Assembly (NCBI GenBank): GCA_033816765.1
Contig: JAVSIV010000022.1
Location: 62,001-126,000, forward strand
DNA length: 64,000 nt
Direction of reading: 5' to 3'
Source of the DNA: Nothopassalora personata
Lineage: Eukaryota > Ascomycota > Dothideomycetes > Mycosphaerellales > Mycosphaerellaceae
The translations under genes were made by a program, and so were the position numbers. Of this stretch, positions 45,249 to 58,078 are shown in pieces (within the stretch, counting starts at the first letter, position 1; every line of letters begins with the position of its first letter). Below the pieces are notes generated by a model. The model was not told the origin of the DNA. It did not search any database and was given only the letters and a program-made list of their open reading frames with translations.

Positions 45249-45908
45249 ATGAAAAGATTTTTACAATTACTTACAAAAAAATTCACATTGGGTTTAGCAT
45301 TAAGTATTTTAGCTACTTTTATATTTGCCGTTTTCATAAAATTTTGTTTAGAAAGTTTTTTTCATCTTAGCCCTATAAGAGGAGGTCTAACTATGATAGA
45401 CGTAACGTATTTTTTTTCTATTGCTGCATGAAAATTGTTATTTACTACATTACTGGAATCTTATATGGGGGATAAGTTTTATATATCTATGGAAACCTTT
45501 GTTTCTAAGCCTATAACTGCACTTAATATGGACAGTGAAAAATCTTTAAATAAAAGCTCTTCGGTTTCGGAGCAGTCTTCTATATTACACAGTCGTATGT
45601 TAAAGAATTTAATCCAGCAAGAGGAAATGGTCGATAAACTACGTATTTTAAAAAATTCAAATGATTTAAAGTACTATGAAAGCAACGGTGCCTTGGAAGT
45701 GGATTTTCCTAGTAATATTACAGATATTAAACTAGACAAATTAAGTAAGCAGGTTTCAGATATAGATAGCATTTACAACAATAGGTATAGTGAGTACAAA
45801 GAACTAGAAAAAAGTGATATTTCTTTAAATGGTAGTAATCATAATAAACTTTGTTCTTCACTTAGTGCACAGCACAACAAAGCATATAAAAACTTATTCG
45901 AAAAATAA
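45249..45908 (+). CDS. Orphan membrane/coiled-coil ORF downstream of nad6 (219 residues)
   Basis: A frame from ATG to TAA with one TGA Trp (SIAAWKLL). Two hydrophobic segments (LGLALSILATFIFAVFIKF; VTYFFSIAAWKLLFTTLLES) are followed by a long charged part likely to be helical (LKNLIQQEEMVDKLRILKNS; LDKLSKQVSDIDSIYNNRYS). It starts ten bases after nad6 and is probably on the same transcript. The layout of N-terminal helices plus soluble tail is the same as in the chimeric ORFs, but no standard gene piece is recognisable here. Confidence 0.7.
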
Positions 45909-45954
45909 AAAATAAGTGCTAAAAAAAAATTAGTGCTAAAAAATAAAAAAAGCT

Positions 45955-46035
45955 TGTAAAATATGTGACTTTTAATCATTATAATATCTGACTTTTAATC
46001 ATTATAATATGTGACTTTTAATCATTATAATATGA
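45955..46035 (+). repeat. Tandem copies of a tRNA-Lys anticodon-arm segment
   Basis: Three near-identical units containing gtgacttttaatcattataa, the middle of tRNA-Lys, followed by a degraded T arm (gagttcaaatctttt). No complete tRNA can fold. Confidence 0.8.
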
Positions 46036-46086
46036 GTTCAAATCTTTTAAGTAAAGTACAAACAATATAAAACAAATTATTGTTTA

Positions 46087-46158
46087 GGTTCCTTAACTTA
46101 ATAGGTAAAGTGTACTTTTGATAAGAGTATGTTCGATGTTCAAGTCATCGAGGAATCA
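46087..46158 (+). tRNA. trnI: tRNA-Ile (GAT)
   Basis: Acceptor ggttcct/aggaatc, anticodon stem actt/gagt with loop ttGATaa. Confidence 0.85.
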
Positions 46159-46321
46159 ATTATATTGTTTCGCTAAGTTTACATTATTAATGTATATCAT
46201 ACAATGATTATTTTGGATTTATATTAGTAATGTATTTTATGTTAATAAGATATAACCATCATATACTATATAAGGATTATTAGGTTTTAAATCTATATTA
46301 GTAATATGGTTTATAAATTAA

Positions 46322-46409
46322 AGAGAATTGGCTGAGTGGTTTATAGCGATAAGCTTGAAACTTATTTTAGTAAAGTATACTAACATCCGTTCGAATCGGA
46401 TATTCTCTG
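46322..46409 (+). tRNA. trnS: tRNA-Ser (TGA)
   Basis: Acceptor agagaat/attctct, anticodon stem ataag/cttat with loop ctTGAaa, long variable arm. Confidence 0.87.
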
Positions 46410-46599
46410 ATGGAATCATTAATTTCACTAAAAATCCTGAAAGAGATATATAGAGATAACTATAAAAAAATCGGTGTGTATGTATGAAGACAAAAGTACA
46501 CAGGAAAAAAGTATAAAATCTAGCAAAGATTCGTTAAATACTTTTCTATACTTACTTTGCAAGGTCTTTTTTTAAGAAACACTTAAATACGGAATATAT

Positions 46600-46912
46600 A
46601 GTTTTACGTTAGATATTATGGAGCATTGTACAAGAAGTGTTTTTTTTAGAGAGAAAACAGTATTATTTAGACAATATTAAGCCCCAATATAACATACTAA
46701 CTATGGCAGGTAGTCGTAAAGGATTTACACATAGTGAAGCAAGTAAAGAATTACAACGTGTATCTAAGGCAGGGTATAAGGTATCAAGCGCTTTGCGTGA
46801 AACTAAATTAAAAATGTCCAGTGCTAATGTTAAATCAAAGAGTGTAACAGTTGAAAATTTTATTACAGAGGTAACTTTTGAATTTACAAGTATAAGAAAA
46901 GCTGCTCAGTAA
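46600..46912 (+). pseudogene. GIY-YIG endonuclease C-terminal fragment
   Basis: Reads LERKQYYLDNIKPQYNILTM then AGSRKGFTHSEASKELQRVS, the family's standard middle and start of the DNA-binding part. The GIY-YIG core itself is absent. The GC hairpin aagcgctttgcgtga lies in the frame at 46786-46800. Confidence 0.8.
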
Positions 46913-46915
46913 GAA

Positions 46916-46947
<32 letters not shown>

Positions 46948-46970
46948 AAAAAAAAAGAAAAAAAAAACCT
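46913..46970 (+). repeat. Purine tandem repeat (gaaaaaaaaaa units)
   Basis: About five units of one G in A-runs of 8-10, immediately after the GIY-YIG fragment. Unit counts may be unreliable in the assembly. Confidence 0.85.
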
Positions 46971-47082
46971 CACACTCTCAAGTAAGGATTTATATTAAGA
47001 AAGGTAAATTATTTAAAGGTATATATACTATTAATTATAACTAATTGGTGGTTTAAACCAATTAGTACTAAAAATAAATAAA

Positions 47083-47155
47083 CGGGTTAGAGCCAGGTAG
47101 GTTAGGCGCCTCATTTGGGTTGAGGAATTGTTATGTTCGAATCATAATAACCCGA
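47083..47155 (+). tRNA. trnP: tRNA-Pro (TGG)
   Basis: Acceptor cgggtta/taacccg, anticodon stem cctca/tgagg with loop ttTGGgt. Confidence 0.88.
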
Positions 47156-47173
47156 GAATATTTACTTATAAAA

Positions 47174-47246
47174 AAGGCTATAGCTTAATTGGTAAAGCAA
47201 GCTGCTCATGATAGCTCAGATGAGTGTTCGAATCATTCTGGCCTTA
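47174..47246 (+). tRNA. trnM: tRNA-Met (CAT), third
   Basis: Acceptor aaggcta/tggcctt, anticodon stem agctg/tagct with loop ctCATga. Confidence 0.82.
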
Positions 47247-47564
47247 AGAGTAAAATCTAAGTAGTTAAAAAAAAGCCTTTCTTATACAAAAAATGAGAAA
47301 ACTGGGGTAACGGCCCACCGATCTTTTTGCAATTAAGGTTAACGATTAGTATTTATTAATTACTCATTTTTTTTTACTATATTTTTACTATATTTTTCCG
47401 ATTATTATTAGTAATGTATACCACACGTATATAGTTCCTTATGCCGTTTCATATTTTTATTAGCATTATTATTCCTTTACACCCCCCTGTTTTTAGAGGC
47501 AAAAGCCAGGCAAGCCCTAAACTGTGTAGTAATTTACTACAATAAATATTATTTTTAAACAACC
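47247..47564. other. Spacer with GC-cluster and dispersed motif
   Basis: No gene. Holds gattattattagtaatgtat (dispersed motif) at about 47400 and the GC-rich segment ggcaaaagccaggcaagccc at about 47500, similar to pieces at 1630, 33605, 35300 and 52300. Confidence 0.55.
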
Positions 47565-48128
47565 ATGAAGTATTTCAATATTCAATCAATTAACGATAGC
47601 GTAGTTAGAATTATTCGTTCAAATATAACACAAGAACACGTTACTGGAACAGCAGCAAACGAACTATCACGTTTATACTTTCCGACAGGTAGATTTACTA
47701 TAAGACCTGAACAAATACAAGCAGGTACTAATAAAAGGCCGGATCTCTCAATAGAGAAATATCTGCCTAAAGCTACATTTGAAAGACGTTTCGTTCCACA
47801 TTGTTTTGTAGAGGTTAAAAGCCTAGTTTACAGCAACATACACAGCATTTTGGATCAATCACATGACACAGTATTAATAGCTATTGACCAAGTGGGTAAC
47901 GTTTCAGGTAATTTTTCTACATTTATGATAGCTATCAAAGGTGTTAGGATAGCCTTTTTTACTTATCATAATATGTCTAGTCTATTGGACGATTACGGTA
48001 TATACTATTATAAAGGTTTTATTCCTTTAAACTATAAAATACCTAAAGATCAACTTGTGAGCATTAATAGTAATTTACCGTTGGCAGAAAATATATATGA
48101 AAGGTACTCTAGAGGTATGGACTTTTAA
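47565..48128 (+). CDS. PD...(D/E)xK-like orphan family, member 2 (best preserved)
   Basis: 187 residues from ATG. AANELSRLYFPTGRFTIRPE, then KRPDLSIEKYLPKATFERRF, HCFVEVKSLVYSNIHSILDQ and FSTFMIAIKGVRIAFFTYHN. The PD at about residue 67 and ExK at about 93, flanked by hydrophobic strands, are spaced as in PD-(D/E)xK nuclease folds. After TAA at 48126 the same frame remains open to 48362 ([20 protein letters not shown]), and the other members have related sequence there, so the original protein was longer. Two homologues lie at 41155 and 56426. Function unknown; nuclease assignment is inference. Confidence 0.65.
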   Translation: MKYFNIQSINDSVVRIIRSNITQEHVTGTAANELSRLYFPTGRFTIRPEQIQAGTNKRPDLSIEKYLPKATFERRFVPHCFVEVKSLVYSNIHSILDQSHDTVLIAIDQVGNVSGNFSTFMIAIKGVRIAFFTYHNMSSLLDDYGIYYYKGFIPLNYKIPKDQLVSINSNLPLAENIYERYSRGMDF

Positions 48129-48378
48129 ACCGATTCTGTTATCTTATCTAGATTTGGTGTACAAGGTACAAATAGCTTGGAACATCCACACATATTTAAT
48201 TTGTTAGATGTAAATCATCGTGAACACATTCACTCCATGTTTGTGTATATGGCTGAAAATACGCCTAACATTATAGTACAAAAAAAAAGAAAAATTACAT
48301 TTATAATATTTTGGTTTTACATTTGTAATAATATTTATGTGTGCAAAAAAATAAAAAAATAAGTGCTAAAAAAAAATA

Positions 48379-48461
48379 ATCCGAGTGCTGGAATTGGTAG
48401 ACAGGGAAAATTTAAGCTTTTCTGACCACACGTCGTGAACGTTCGAGTCGTTCTTCGGATA
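48379..48461 (+). tRNA. trnL: tRNA-Leu (TAA)
   Basis: Acceptor atccgag/ttcggat, anticodon stem gaaaa/ttttc with loop ttTAAgc, extended variable arm. Confidence 0.87.
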
Positions 48462-48595
48462 CATGACATACTATTCATATTTATTATATATTTCAAAAAA
48501 TCAATAATTATCATATTTAGGTTAAGAGAGTTATTAATGTATATTAATAGTCTTGTATTATGTGCGCATACTGCAACAATTTATTTTCATTGACG

Positions 48596-49160
48596 TGCAT
48601 AGCAAAACAAAGGTAGATCGGGTATATATAAGTGCACACATATTGAGTCGGGTAAATCTTATGTTGGATCTGCTGTGGATTTGAGTAAGAGGTTAAAAAA
48701 TTATTTGAACGTATCTTTTTTTTTAAGAAATTACAGTTAGTAGGAGTATTATATATAGAGCTTTACTAAAAGATGGGTATCATAGTTTTACATTAGAAAT
48801 ACTTGAATACTGTGAAGAAAATCAACTTTTACAATATTATTTGCATACAATTAAGCCTGAATATAATATTTCAAATACTGCGGGTTCGGTTTTAGGTTTA
48901 AAACATACTAATAAAGCTATTGAAAAGATACGTATAAATAAGTACTGAATAAGGGAGATTAATAGCTAGGATATAAAGAGCTAGTGCATTAGCTAGTGCA
49001 TTAGCTAGTGCATTACCTGTTATTCTTTAAAAACAAATGATTGTAAGACTTTTAATTCTATTAGAGCTGCAGCAAACCACAATCATTCTTATCTTGCTAA
49101 GTGTATTAAGAGTAAAGGATTATACAGTAGTAACTTGTACATAGTTAAATTGTCATAATA
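48596..49160 (+). pseudogene. GIY-YIG endonuclease relic
   Basis: The N-terminal core is clear (RSGIYKCTHIESGKSYVGSA then VDLSKRLKNY), followed by shifted IIYRALLKDGYHSFTLEILE, YLHTIKPEYNISNTAGSVLG and a C-terminal SIRAAANHNHSYLAKCI. Breaks include a 12-bp repeat agctagtgcatt (four units, 48980-49018). It ends just before tRNA-Glu. Confidence 0.78.
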
Positions 49161-49238
49161 AAAAACATATAATTTCCATATACATTACTTAATTATTTCA
49201 TTAATAGATCTTCATTAACTATGTTTATGAAAAAAAAG

Positions 49239-49308
49239 ACCCACTAGTCAAGAGGTTAAGACATAATGCTTTCACCATTACATCTTGGGTTCAATTCCCA
49301 AGTGGGTT
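49239..49308 (+). tRNA. trnE: tRNA-Glu (TTC), complete copy
   Basis: Acceptor acccact/agtgggt fully paired, anticodon loop ctTTCac, T arm ttggg-ttcaatt-cccaa. The inverted repeat starts at 49246, directly after the 5' acceptor strand, so only this copy is complete. Confidence 0.9.
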
Positions 49309-49377
49309 AAAAACGTAATATATCATTTATCATTTAGGATTTATATTAGTATACTTTACATGTAAAAAAAAAAATAT

Positions 49378-49658
49378 GTACTGCTTAGAGGTCTTGGTAT
49401 AGCGATATGCTATAGACGTTGTAAAAGAGCTCTTTTACAAGGGAGGAGATCATAAGAACTATAGCGTGATAGGGGCTTAGTTTACGGATATACTTGGGTG
49501 AATTTATCGAAGGCTTAAGATTTTTCACTTATGGCTCTGAACAATTTAGATCGATCATCAGGTTGTTTAAGACTGGATAATTTCTACTGATCATAGATTA
49601 ATCTGAGGCGAGTATAACGGCAGTTGTGCGGGATGCGGGGCACAAAACCAAGGCTGAA
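49378..49658 (+). ncRNA. rnpB: RNase P RNA-like structured RNA (rnpB candidate), right repeat copy
   Basis: Identical to 4276-4556: gaggtcttggtatagc at the 5' end, acaaaaccaaggctga at the 3' end, internal hairpin at 49420-49441. Directly abuts tRNA-Ala on the same strand, so one cut would release both. Confidence 0.55.
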
Positions 49659-49730
49659 GGGGATATAGTTTAATTGGTAAAACTGCGATTTTGCATATCG
49701 TTATTTTAGGATCGAGTCCTAATATCTCCA
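49659..49730 (+). tRNA. trnA: tRNA-Ala (TGC), right repeat copy
   Basis: Same as 4204-4275. Confidence 0.88.
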
Positions 49731-49755
49731 TGAATACTATAATCATTTATATTAA

Positions 49756-49829
49756 GCTCGAGAAGCTCAACCTGGAAGAGCGGAACTCTGAAGATGTTTA
49801 GGTTATAAGTTCAAATCTTATCTCGAGCA
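49756..49829 (+). tRNA. trnF: tRNA-Phe (GAA), right repeat copy
   Basis: Same as 4105-4178. Confidence 0.85.
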
Positions 49830-50611
49830 TTAACACCCAGCAAAAAAAAAAAATTAAATTTGTAATACTTTACATTAGTAATGTAGTTGATGAAAGGTTG
49901 TAATTTTCCTTTCTAGAGTAGAAAGTCGTCTCAAAGTCGTCTCAAGATACATGGTTTTTTATAATAAAAATAGTAGACTTCTATTATAAAAGATTCTATT
50001 TCGATTTAGATTTTATTAGATCCGATGGTTAATAAAATTTCTAGCTAAGAAAACTTATTTAATAGGTACTGATTACGACGGGGGGGACTACACCATGGAC
50101 AGAACTTTTTTTTTACCTATCTATGAAGGGTAAACTGAATTTTTACATTTGGCTGATTTTTGTTATTTCTTTTTACTATTAGCAATGACAGGGGGATACG
50201 CTTTTTTTTTCATTGTTATTTACTTCTCTTAGTATACCTGATAGTTACTAAGGAATTCTATTTCATCTAAATTGATTTCTCTTATCAGACTTCAATTTAT
50301 GTTGTATAGTCTTAGGGTCTGTAGGTTACTGAACGACCTAATTAGTTTGTCCTCGTTGTTCATCCATTTCTTAGATGATAAGATCTAAGTTACAGGTAAC
50401 AGGTATTGTTTTCGAGTCTTACAGCTAACTGTGACAAATATTTCAGTTAACCCCGAATCGCTCTTAGGGAGAGAGGTGAGATCACGAAGGTCAAAATCGA
50501 CTGATTGAAATAACAAAAAACTTTAGAGAGTTTTCCTGCACCGTTTCCTGCACCGGCTTGTTTAAGTATTCCTAAAGAATAAAGAATGCGCAAGTTCCTG
50601 ACGTTTATTAT
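49830..50611. other. Noncoding part of right repeat arm
   Basis: Mirror of 3323-4104. Bases 50526-50600 (agagagttttcctgcaccg and nearby) resemble 55945-55995, which also follows an rpo-like relic. Confidence 0.5.
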
Positions 50612-50723
50612 TAAGAAAAAATAAAGAAAAAATAAAGAAAAAATAAAGAAAAAATAAAGAAAAAATAAAGAAAAAATAAAGAAAAAATAAAGAAAAAATA
50701 AAGAAAAAATAAAGAAAAAATAC
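50612..50723. repeat. 11-bp tandem repeat, right copy
   Basis: Mirror of 3211-3322 (aaaaaataaag units). The ORFs it creates are not genes. Confidence 0.9.
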
Positions 50724-52281
50724 ATGATGTTTAGAACTATGCTTATTAGAAAATTTGACTTTTCCCATTTTACTTATTTATCTTTTCCCACTAGAGCTAT
50801 ATCTAACTCTGCTACTGTTTTTAGTCCTATTGCTACTTCTTTAGGTGTTAAATCTTCTCAGATTTTTTTTTTTTAATCGATTACTGTTAGTTTCAATGAT
50901 CTTAATAAAAATTCAAATGCTATATTTAGATATTTATTATTTAATCTAAAACCTCGTATTCAATATAGTATGGTGATTAAATTAAATGATAGATATATAT
51001 CTGAGGTTATTTTTTATCCTTTGAACATATCACTTCATGAATTCCTTAATAAGATAGTTTTCGAGTCATATAAGGTATGTCATGAAGAAATTAATGCTAA
51101 ATTAGTAATTACATTAGAAGAGGTTATTAAAGTTGTTTATAAGCCTTTTTCAGGTGTTAGAGCTAGTGTAAGCAAGGGTTCTTATAAACGTGGAGTTGAA
51201 CGCAGAGAAAATCAACATAAAGATTTAGCATTTCCTTTAGTGCCTAAAAAGTCTCTCCAAGATATTTTTAAGTTAACTACTAGAAAATATGAAGGTCTGA
51301 AAAGAAGGGAATTTAATAGATCTCAACGTAGAAGTGGTAAAAGAGATTACTCTACTACTTCTGTTACAAATCCTTATCTTAATGGTAACATGTTTGACAG
51401 GATAGAAAAAAAAAAATTTAAAAGTACAAATTTTGAAGCTAGTAGTGAGGTACAGTTAGAATTAGAAAAATATCTGTTGGAGTTTAAATCAGAGGTTACT
51501 AGTACTGATACTACTTTAATAAGAGATGTAGATGCTAGATGGTTGTCGGGACCTGTTACGTCATTTATATCTAAAAAAAAAAGTCCCCTATGATTTCTGC
51601 TTACTTAGAAGCCTTACTTAAATCTAACAACAAAAATGATAAATTCAAAGTTACTATTTTGAATGTAGTCGGTAGTCAATTCATATTTGATAATTGTGTT
51701 TACTTTTTACTTAAATTACTAAGAGATGCTAAGACTGAAAACTTAGATTTATTAGGGGTTACATCTGTAGGTGTTAAAGTAGGTAAGATCATCCTTGATA
51801 AGTATTTAAGAATTAATAAAGGAGATGATATAAGTAACTTCAAGACTTGACATGATAATTACATTAGGGATATACCTGAATTAAAAGGTATATTAAACAA
51901 CGATGATTCTTTTTACTTAAAATTAGGTACTAAGGTAATGAAAATACTTATAAATTAATTAAACTTGAGGTTTTAAGAGTATCTAGAAGTGAGAGACATT
52001 CTATTTATGTAATCTGTGATACTGAACTTTTAAATATGGATTAAAAAAAAAAACAAGATGTTGTTTTAGTTTCACCTTTAAGGTTACCTATGATAGTACC
52101 TCCAGCTAAGTATTTGCATAGTGAAGGTGGTGGATATTTACTCAACAATACTAGTTATAGTATTTTTACACAAAAGAAACAATATAAGATAGAATCTAAA
52201 TTATCGGAAGATAACAAGATAATATCCTTAGTTAATAACCTGTCCGATATTCCCTTTAATAAAGAATTTCCTTTCTTCTGA
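50724..52281 (+). pseudogene. Linear-plasmid RNA polymerase (rpo), N-terminal part, decayed; right repeat copy
   Basis: Mirror of 1653-3210 with the same breaks: TAA after a T-run (about 50873), a shift at A10 (51572-51581), a shift at about 51950 and a TAA at an A-run (about 52041). One extra A at 51581 would join the 207- and 86-residue frames. Both arms carry exactly the same breaks. Confidence 0.75.
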
Positions 52282-52611
52282 ATTAGGTAGTAGTTTAGAG
52301 GCAAGCCCTAAACAGTCAAGTGAACTTAAAAACCTTTTTTTTTTTTTTCTTTCTATAATCAAAAGAAATATACAGCATTAGTAAGCCAAATTGTACACCA
52401 AGTAGTTGGCGGAGTTAGTGGGCCTATTTAATTATCTCTAATTTCATTATATATATACTTTTGAAAAAATGCGTTTAGTCCTTAAACATGTTTAGCATTT
52501 ATACCTTAAACAATTTAATCGATTAACAATATAACCTTTAAGTTAGTTACACAACCTTACAATTTATTTACAAATAAAAGGGTTATTAACTTAAAAATAT
52601 CTGATATTTCT

Positions 52612-54234
<1,623 letters not shown>

Positions 54235-54560
54235 TTCCCACTCGGATTGAGCTTACTTTTCATTTGGATTAACCTTATTTTTCACTAGCATTATTTTTTT
54301 TATTATATTTAAAATAAAAAAAAAAAAATAAAAAAAAAAATAAAAAAAAAAAATAAAAAAAAAAAAGTTATCAGCTTTTAGTGTATATAACTAATTTTTT
54401 TTTTCATCTATATAATATGTATCAAAGTTATATATGGAAACCTATGTTTATTATTTTTCTCTTGAAATTAAGGAAAAGTTACTTAAATATTATATTATAT
54501 TTGACATAGGTTAGTGTTATAAAAGTAGAAAAAAGATATTATATAAAATAAACGTAAGCT
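54235..54560. other. Spacer with A-rich tandem repeat
   Basis: 54308-54366 consists of T-separated runs of 9-11 A. No gene seen. Confidence 0.6.
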
Positions 54561-55600
54561 TATAGGTAGTCCTCATTCGTCATACATTTCTATAGGAATA
54601 GTAACTTTAGATACAGGTAACAGGCGTTATTTCTTTGCTAGTTAAAAATATTAGCATAAGCTTACATATTGTTGGTTGAGTCTACACCTAGCTGTGATAA
54701 ATGTTTTTATTCACATTATTGATAATATTTTCAGTGTAAGATATACGCTAAAAACTGGATAGTTCCTGTATAGCTTATTTTATTAAGAATATTATATAGT
54801 TCCTGAGGTTATGGTCATGGCTCCTTACCAAGGTTTATATTTTTATAATTAACAAACTATGATATATATGAACAGCTTTAATACAAGATTTCCCTTTGCT
54901 TTATAAGGTTTATCTGGTAAAAGATTGATAATTCTGTTGACTAAGATCTGAGTTGTTAATCTAAGGATTTTCTATGACCTATTAATGACTTGAAGCGTTA
55001 TCGTATTACTTTTTCTCAACTTATTGAAAATGCAAGTTCTTTTCAAAAGGCTATTTTATCAGAAATGAATAGTAAATATAGTTATGTTATCTGTATTCAT
55101 AGTAATGAATCTGTTGATTTATCTGACAAACTTCTTGTAAAGTGGATATTCAAGGTAGATGACTTCACTCTAGAGAATTAAAAAAAAATATTATTAAGCC
55201 TTTATATGCTTAGGGTGTCTGTGAGGAAGAATCAAATGATTATTAACTTATAAGTTTATGAAGTTGATATACAGGTACCAGCTCTAATTATTATGATGCA
55301 CGTGTTGACTTAAATGACAAGAGTCTTAATGTATCATATGCTAGAGAGGTTGCTAAAAGATTAGAATATATAGACAGAACAAAGCAGCCTATTAAACCTA
55401 AGCCTGTTTCTCGTATTCAAGACGTTATTAATCATAATATTAAGAAAAAAAGGCTAATCTCAAAAAAGTTTTTAATAAAAATGCTGCTAGAAAAAAAAAC
55501 GTTTTGGTAGTGATAGTAGGAAAATTTTCTACTCTTTCACAAAGATATAGTTCATCTGATACACAACTTACTGTTTAAACTATAAGTATGTTTAATGTTT
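54561..55600 (+). pseudogene. rpo N-terminus-like relic B
   Basis: 54580-54635 matches the flank at 27874-27925. The frame from about 54988 reads RYRITFSQLIENASSFQKAI, then DLSDKLLVKWIFKVDDFTLE. In other frames follow YDARVDLNDKSLNVSYAREV and AKRLEYIDRTKQPIKPKPVS. This matches the relic at 27.0-27.6 kb along its length, and more weakly the repeat-borne rpo relic (SYKRGVERR). Many stops. Confidence 0.6.
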
Positions 55601-56425
55601 CGGATAATTATATGAAAAGTAATAATTATGCTGTAAATGCAGATATTCAGATATATATATAGAGTTATCTATTAAATTCTAAACAGGATGGTAGTATTTA
55701 TAGTGTTTATTATAAAATAATGGTGTTGTTAAGTAATTCCTGTCAAGTAGTGTTAGTAAAGTTTTGCACGAAAATAAATCTCTATAAAAATCGTACATAT
55801 AGTCTTTACTTACATCTGATAGTAAGTCTATTGGTAACTTATCGGTAAGTTGATTGTTAAGGTTATAAATTTCCTAGGTAATAATTATATTTTTCATCTA
55901 TTAGTTTACTATTTACTAAACTTAATTATACATCATAAAAGAGAGTTTTCTGAACCGGTTTGTTTAAGTATTTCTAAAGAATGCGCAAGTTGCCGACGGG
56001 TTTTTCAGCTTTATTTATAACAATTAAAAAATATTATATTTAAATCTATAAGATCCTGTTTTTTTACTATTTATTCACCATTTTTTTTATTTACATATTT
56101 GTACTTTATGTAACCTATTTTATATAATACACTTGTGTACTTTCAATTGTAAGTGCATTCTTACCTAATTCAAAAGCAAAATCTAAAGTTAATACTAGTA
56201 AAAATATTTTTATTATAAAAAAGGTAATAATGTTATAATTAATAGACTGCTACTGAGAGAGCTGTTAATTGTTATATTTTCTGGTTTAAATAAAGTAGAT
56301 AATGAAGAAAATTACCTCATTCGTATTCCACCTTTTTCGTTAACCAATATGTTAAATAATCTCCTATTAAACATTGTCTCTTTAGCTATAAATACTTCTC
56401 TATTAATACAGCCAGAAATATTTAT
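55601..56425. other. Spacer with plasmid-like remnants
   Basis: Bases 55945-55995 (gagagttttctgaaccggtt, then gtttaagtatttctaaagaa) resemble 50526-50590 in the repeat arm. No intact gene. Confidence 0.5.
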
Positions 56426-56941
56426 TTACATATTATCTTCCACACCATTTACAATATTAAAATTAGATATATATCCTAGAATTGACGAAATAGCCAACCT
56501 ATCAAATTCATTATTCGACATGATATCATAAATTTAAAGTTGAGGTTCAAATGTGTTAACCTGCGGTATAATTTTTATACCATTATTGGTGAACTGAAGT
56601 CCTAAAAGATCTTTATATTTCTGACCTTTTAAATGGAAGTCTTGGCTAGAATGAAAATCTTCTTCATAGATAAAGGCGGACAATTTAGTACCTTTGAAGA
56701 GTACAAAAAATATCGATGTGCTACTCTTATTTTTTATGGCATACCTGATTCCTTGTGATATACAATCTAGCCAAGGATCTCCTTCCTCTGATTTGTTTTC
56801 AATAATTGCAATAGGGTTACCCTCTCTACCGTCAAAACATTTAACCATAAAGTCTAACTTAGAAAAAAAAACCTTTACTGCTTTCATTTTCACGAGTCTG
56901 AGGACAGATATAGTGCCCATTATTTTTTTTTTATTTTCCAA
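56426..56941 (-). pseudogene. PD...(D/E)xK-like orphan family, member 3
   Basis: 135 residues are open to TAA at 56534: KLDFMVKCFDGREGNPIAII followed by ENKSEEGDPW, then SSTSIFFVLFKGTKLSAFIY. Asp, ExK and the last strand line up with PDLSI..FVEVK..FMIAIKGVRIAF at 47565. After the TAA the same frame goes on MSNNEFDRLAISSILGYISN, like LLTDSDLIHDILSYINS of member 1. A similarly placed stop occurs in member 2. The N-terminus may start further upstream (56945-57480). Confidence 0.5.
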
Positions 56942-56944
56942 ATA

Positions 56945-58078
56945 ATAAGTTATTTACTATGGAGTCAAATCTCGACTCATCATTTCTGTCTTTCTCAATA
57001 TTACTAAGTAATCTACCAAGTTGTGGATGACTAAAATAATTACCTCTTACTCTAGTACTGTAATTGAATGGCATATTGAATGGTACAGCATAGTTTTAAT
57101 AAATGTGCCTAGTAAACATCGATTTAACATACTTTTCCTTATAAGCTCTATAATTATCTACTCTTACTCAATTATCATTACCTTCTTTATATGAACGTAC
57201 TATTCTGGACCCCGTATCATATTATTCACCTTATATCAGTCCGTGCCTAAATTTTCAATCTAGATAGTCAGCGAGTTGATAAAATTATGAATTGAAACAG
57301 GGTAGTATATTACTAGTTTGATTCACGTTAGAAGGCATAGAAAACTGCTCATAAGTACCTATCATAAAGATTGGATTATAATTTTCTGAGTAATTACTAT
57401 CGTTAAAACCATAACAATTAATATACAACAAATATTTCAAAGGCATTTTATCTATTAATTCTATAGAACAACTTACAATAAATAATATAGGAAAAACATG
57501 AGTATCAAATATAAAATAGGATTAATACTACTTGTTATAAGATTATAATTATCTTTATTAATAAATTGTATATAATTAAATTCTTTATAGCGTTACATTA
57601 AATATAACCCTAGTAGGACTCATTAATTTTTTTTTATTAAAGCATATAGGTTAGTACTTTCATGTATTATTAGGTCTAATAAATTAATTAAAAAAATACA
57701 GGATATAATGATTAATATATATTTTGCGTATTTTAAATTGCAACATATACTAACTAGCTTTTCACCAAGATTTAAATTACATTTGTTTTGGTTAATTATT
57801 ACTCATAAACTTACAAAAGAATAAGAAAATATTATTAAAATTCCACTTATAACATAGTTGTTATTAAAATAACTATTGTTAACAAATGTGTATAATAATG
57901 TTGCATATACAAATACAAGAAATGGTGTAATATACCCGTATATTTTATTTTTTTTTTAAGAATGTATAGTGATGTTATACCAATAGCTAATATACTAACT
58001 CCTATTATAACGTATATAAGAGTGTTGGAACTATGTCATATTATATTAATACTAGAAAACAATTTATCACGCATTTGA
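56945..58078 (-). pseudogene. Decayed membrane-protein orphan
   Basis: Starts MRDKLFSSINIIWHSSNTLI with hydrophobic helices (YVIIGVSILAIGITSLYI), shifts at an A-run, continues TLLYTFVNNSYFNNNYVISG and NKCNLNLGEKLVSMCCNLKY. Further down broken soluble pieces: FNDSNYSENYNPIFMIGTYE, FNMPFNYSTRVRGNYFSHPQ. Layout (helices, then soluble part) is like the other orphan membrane ORFs. Unknown family. Confidence 0.45.
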
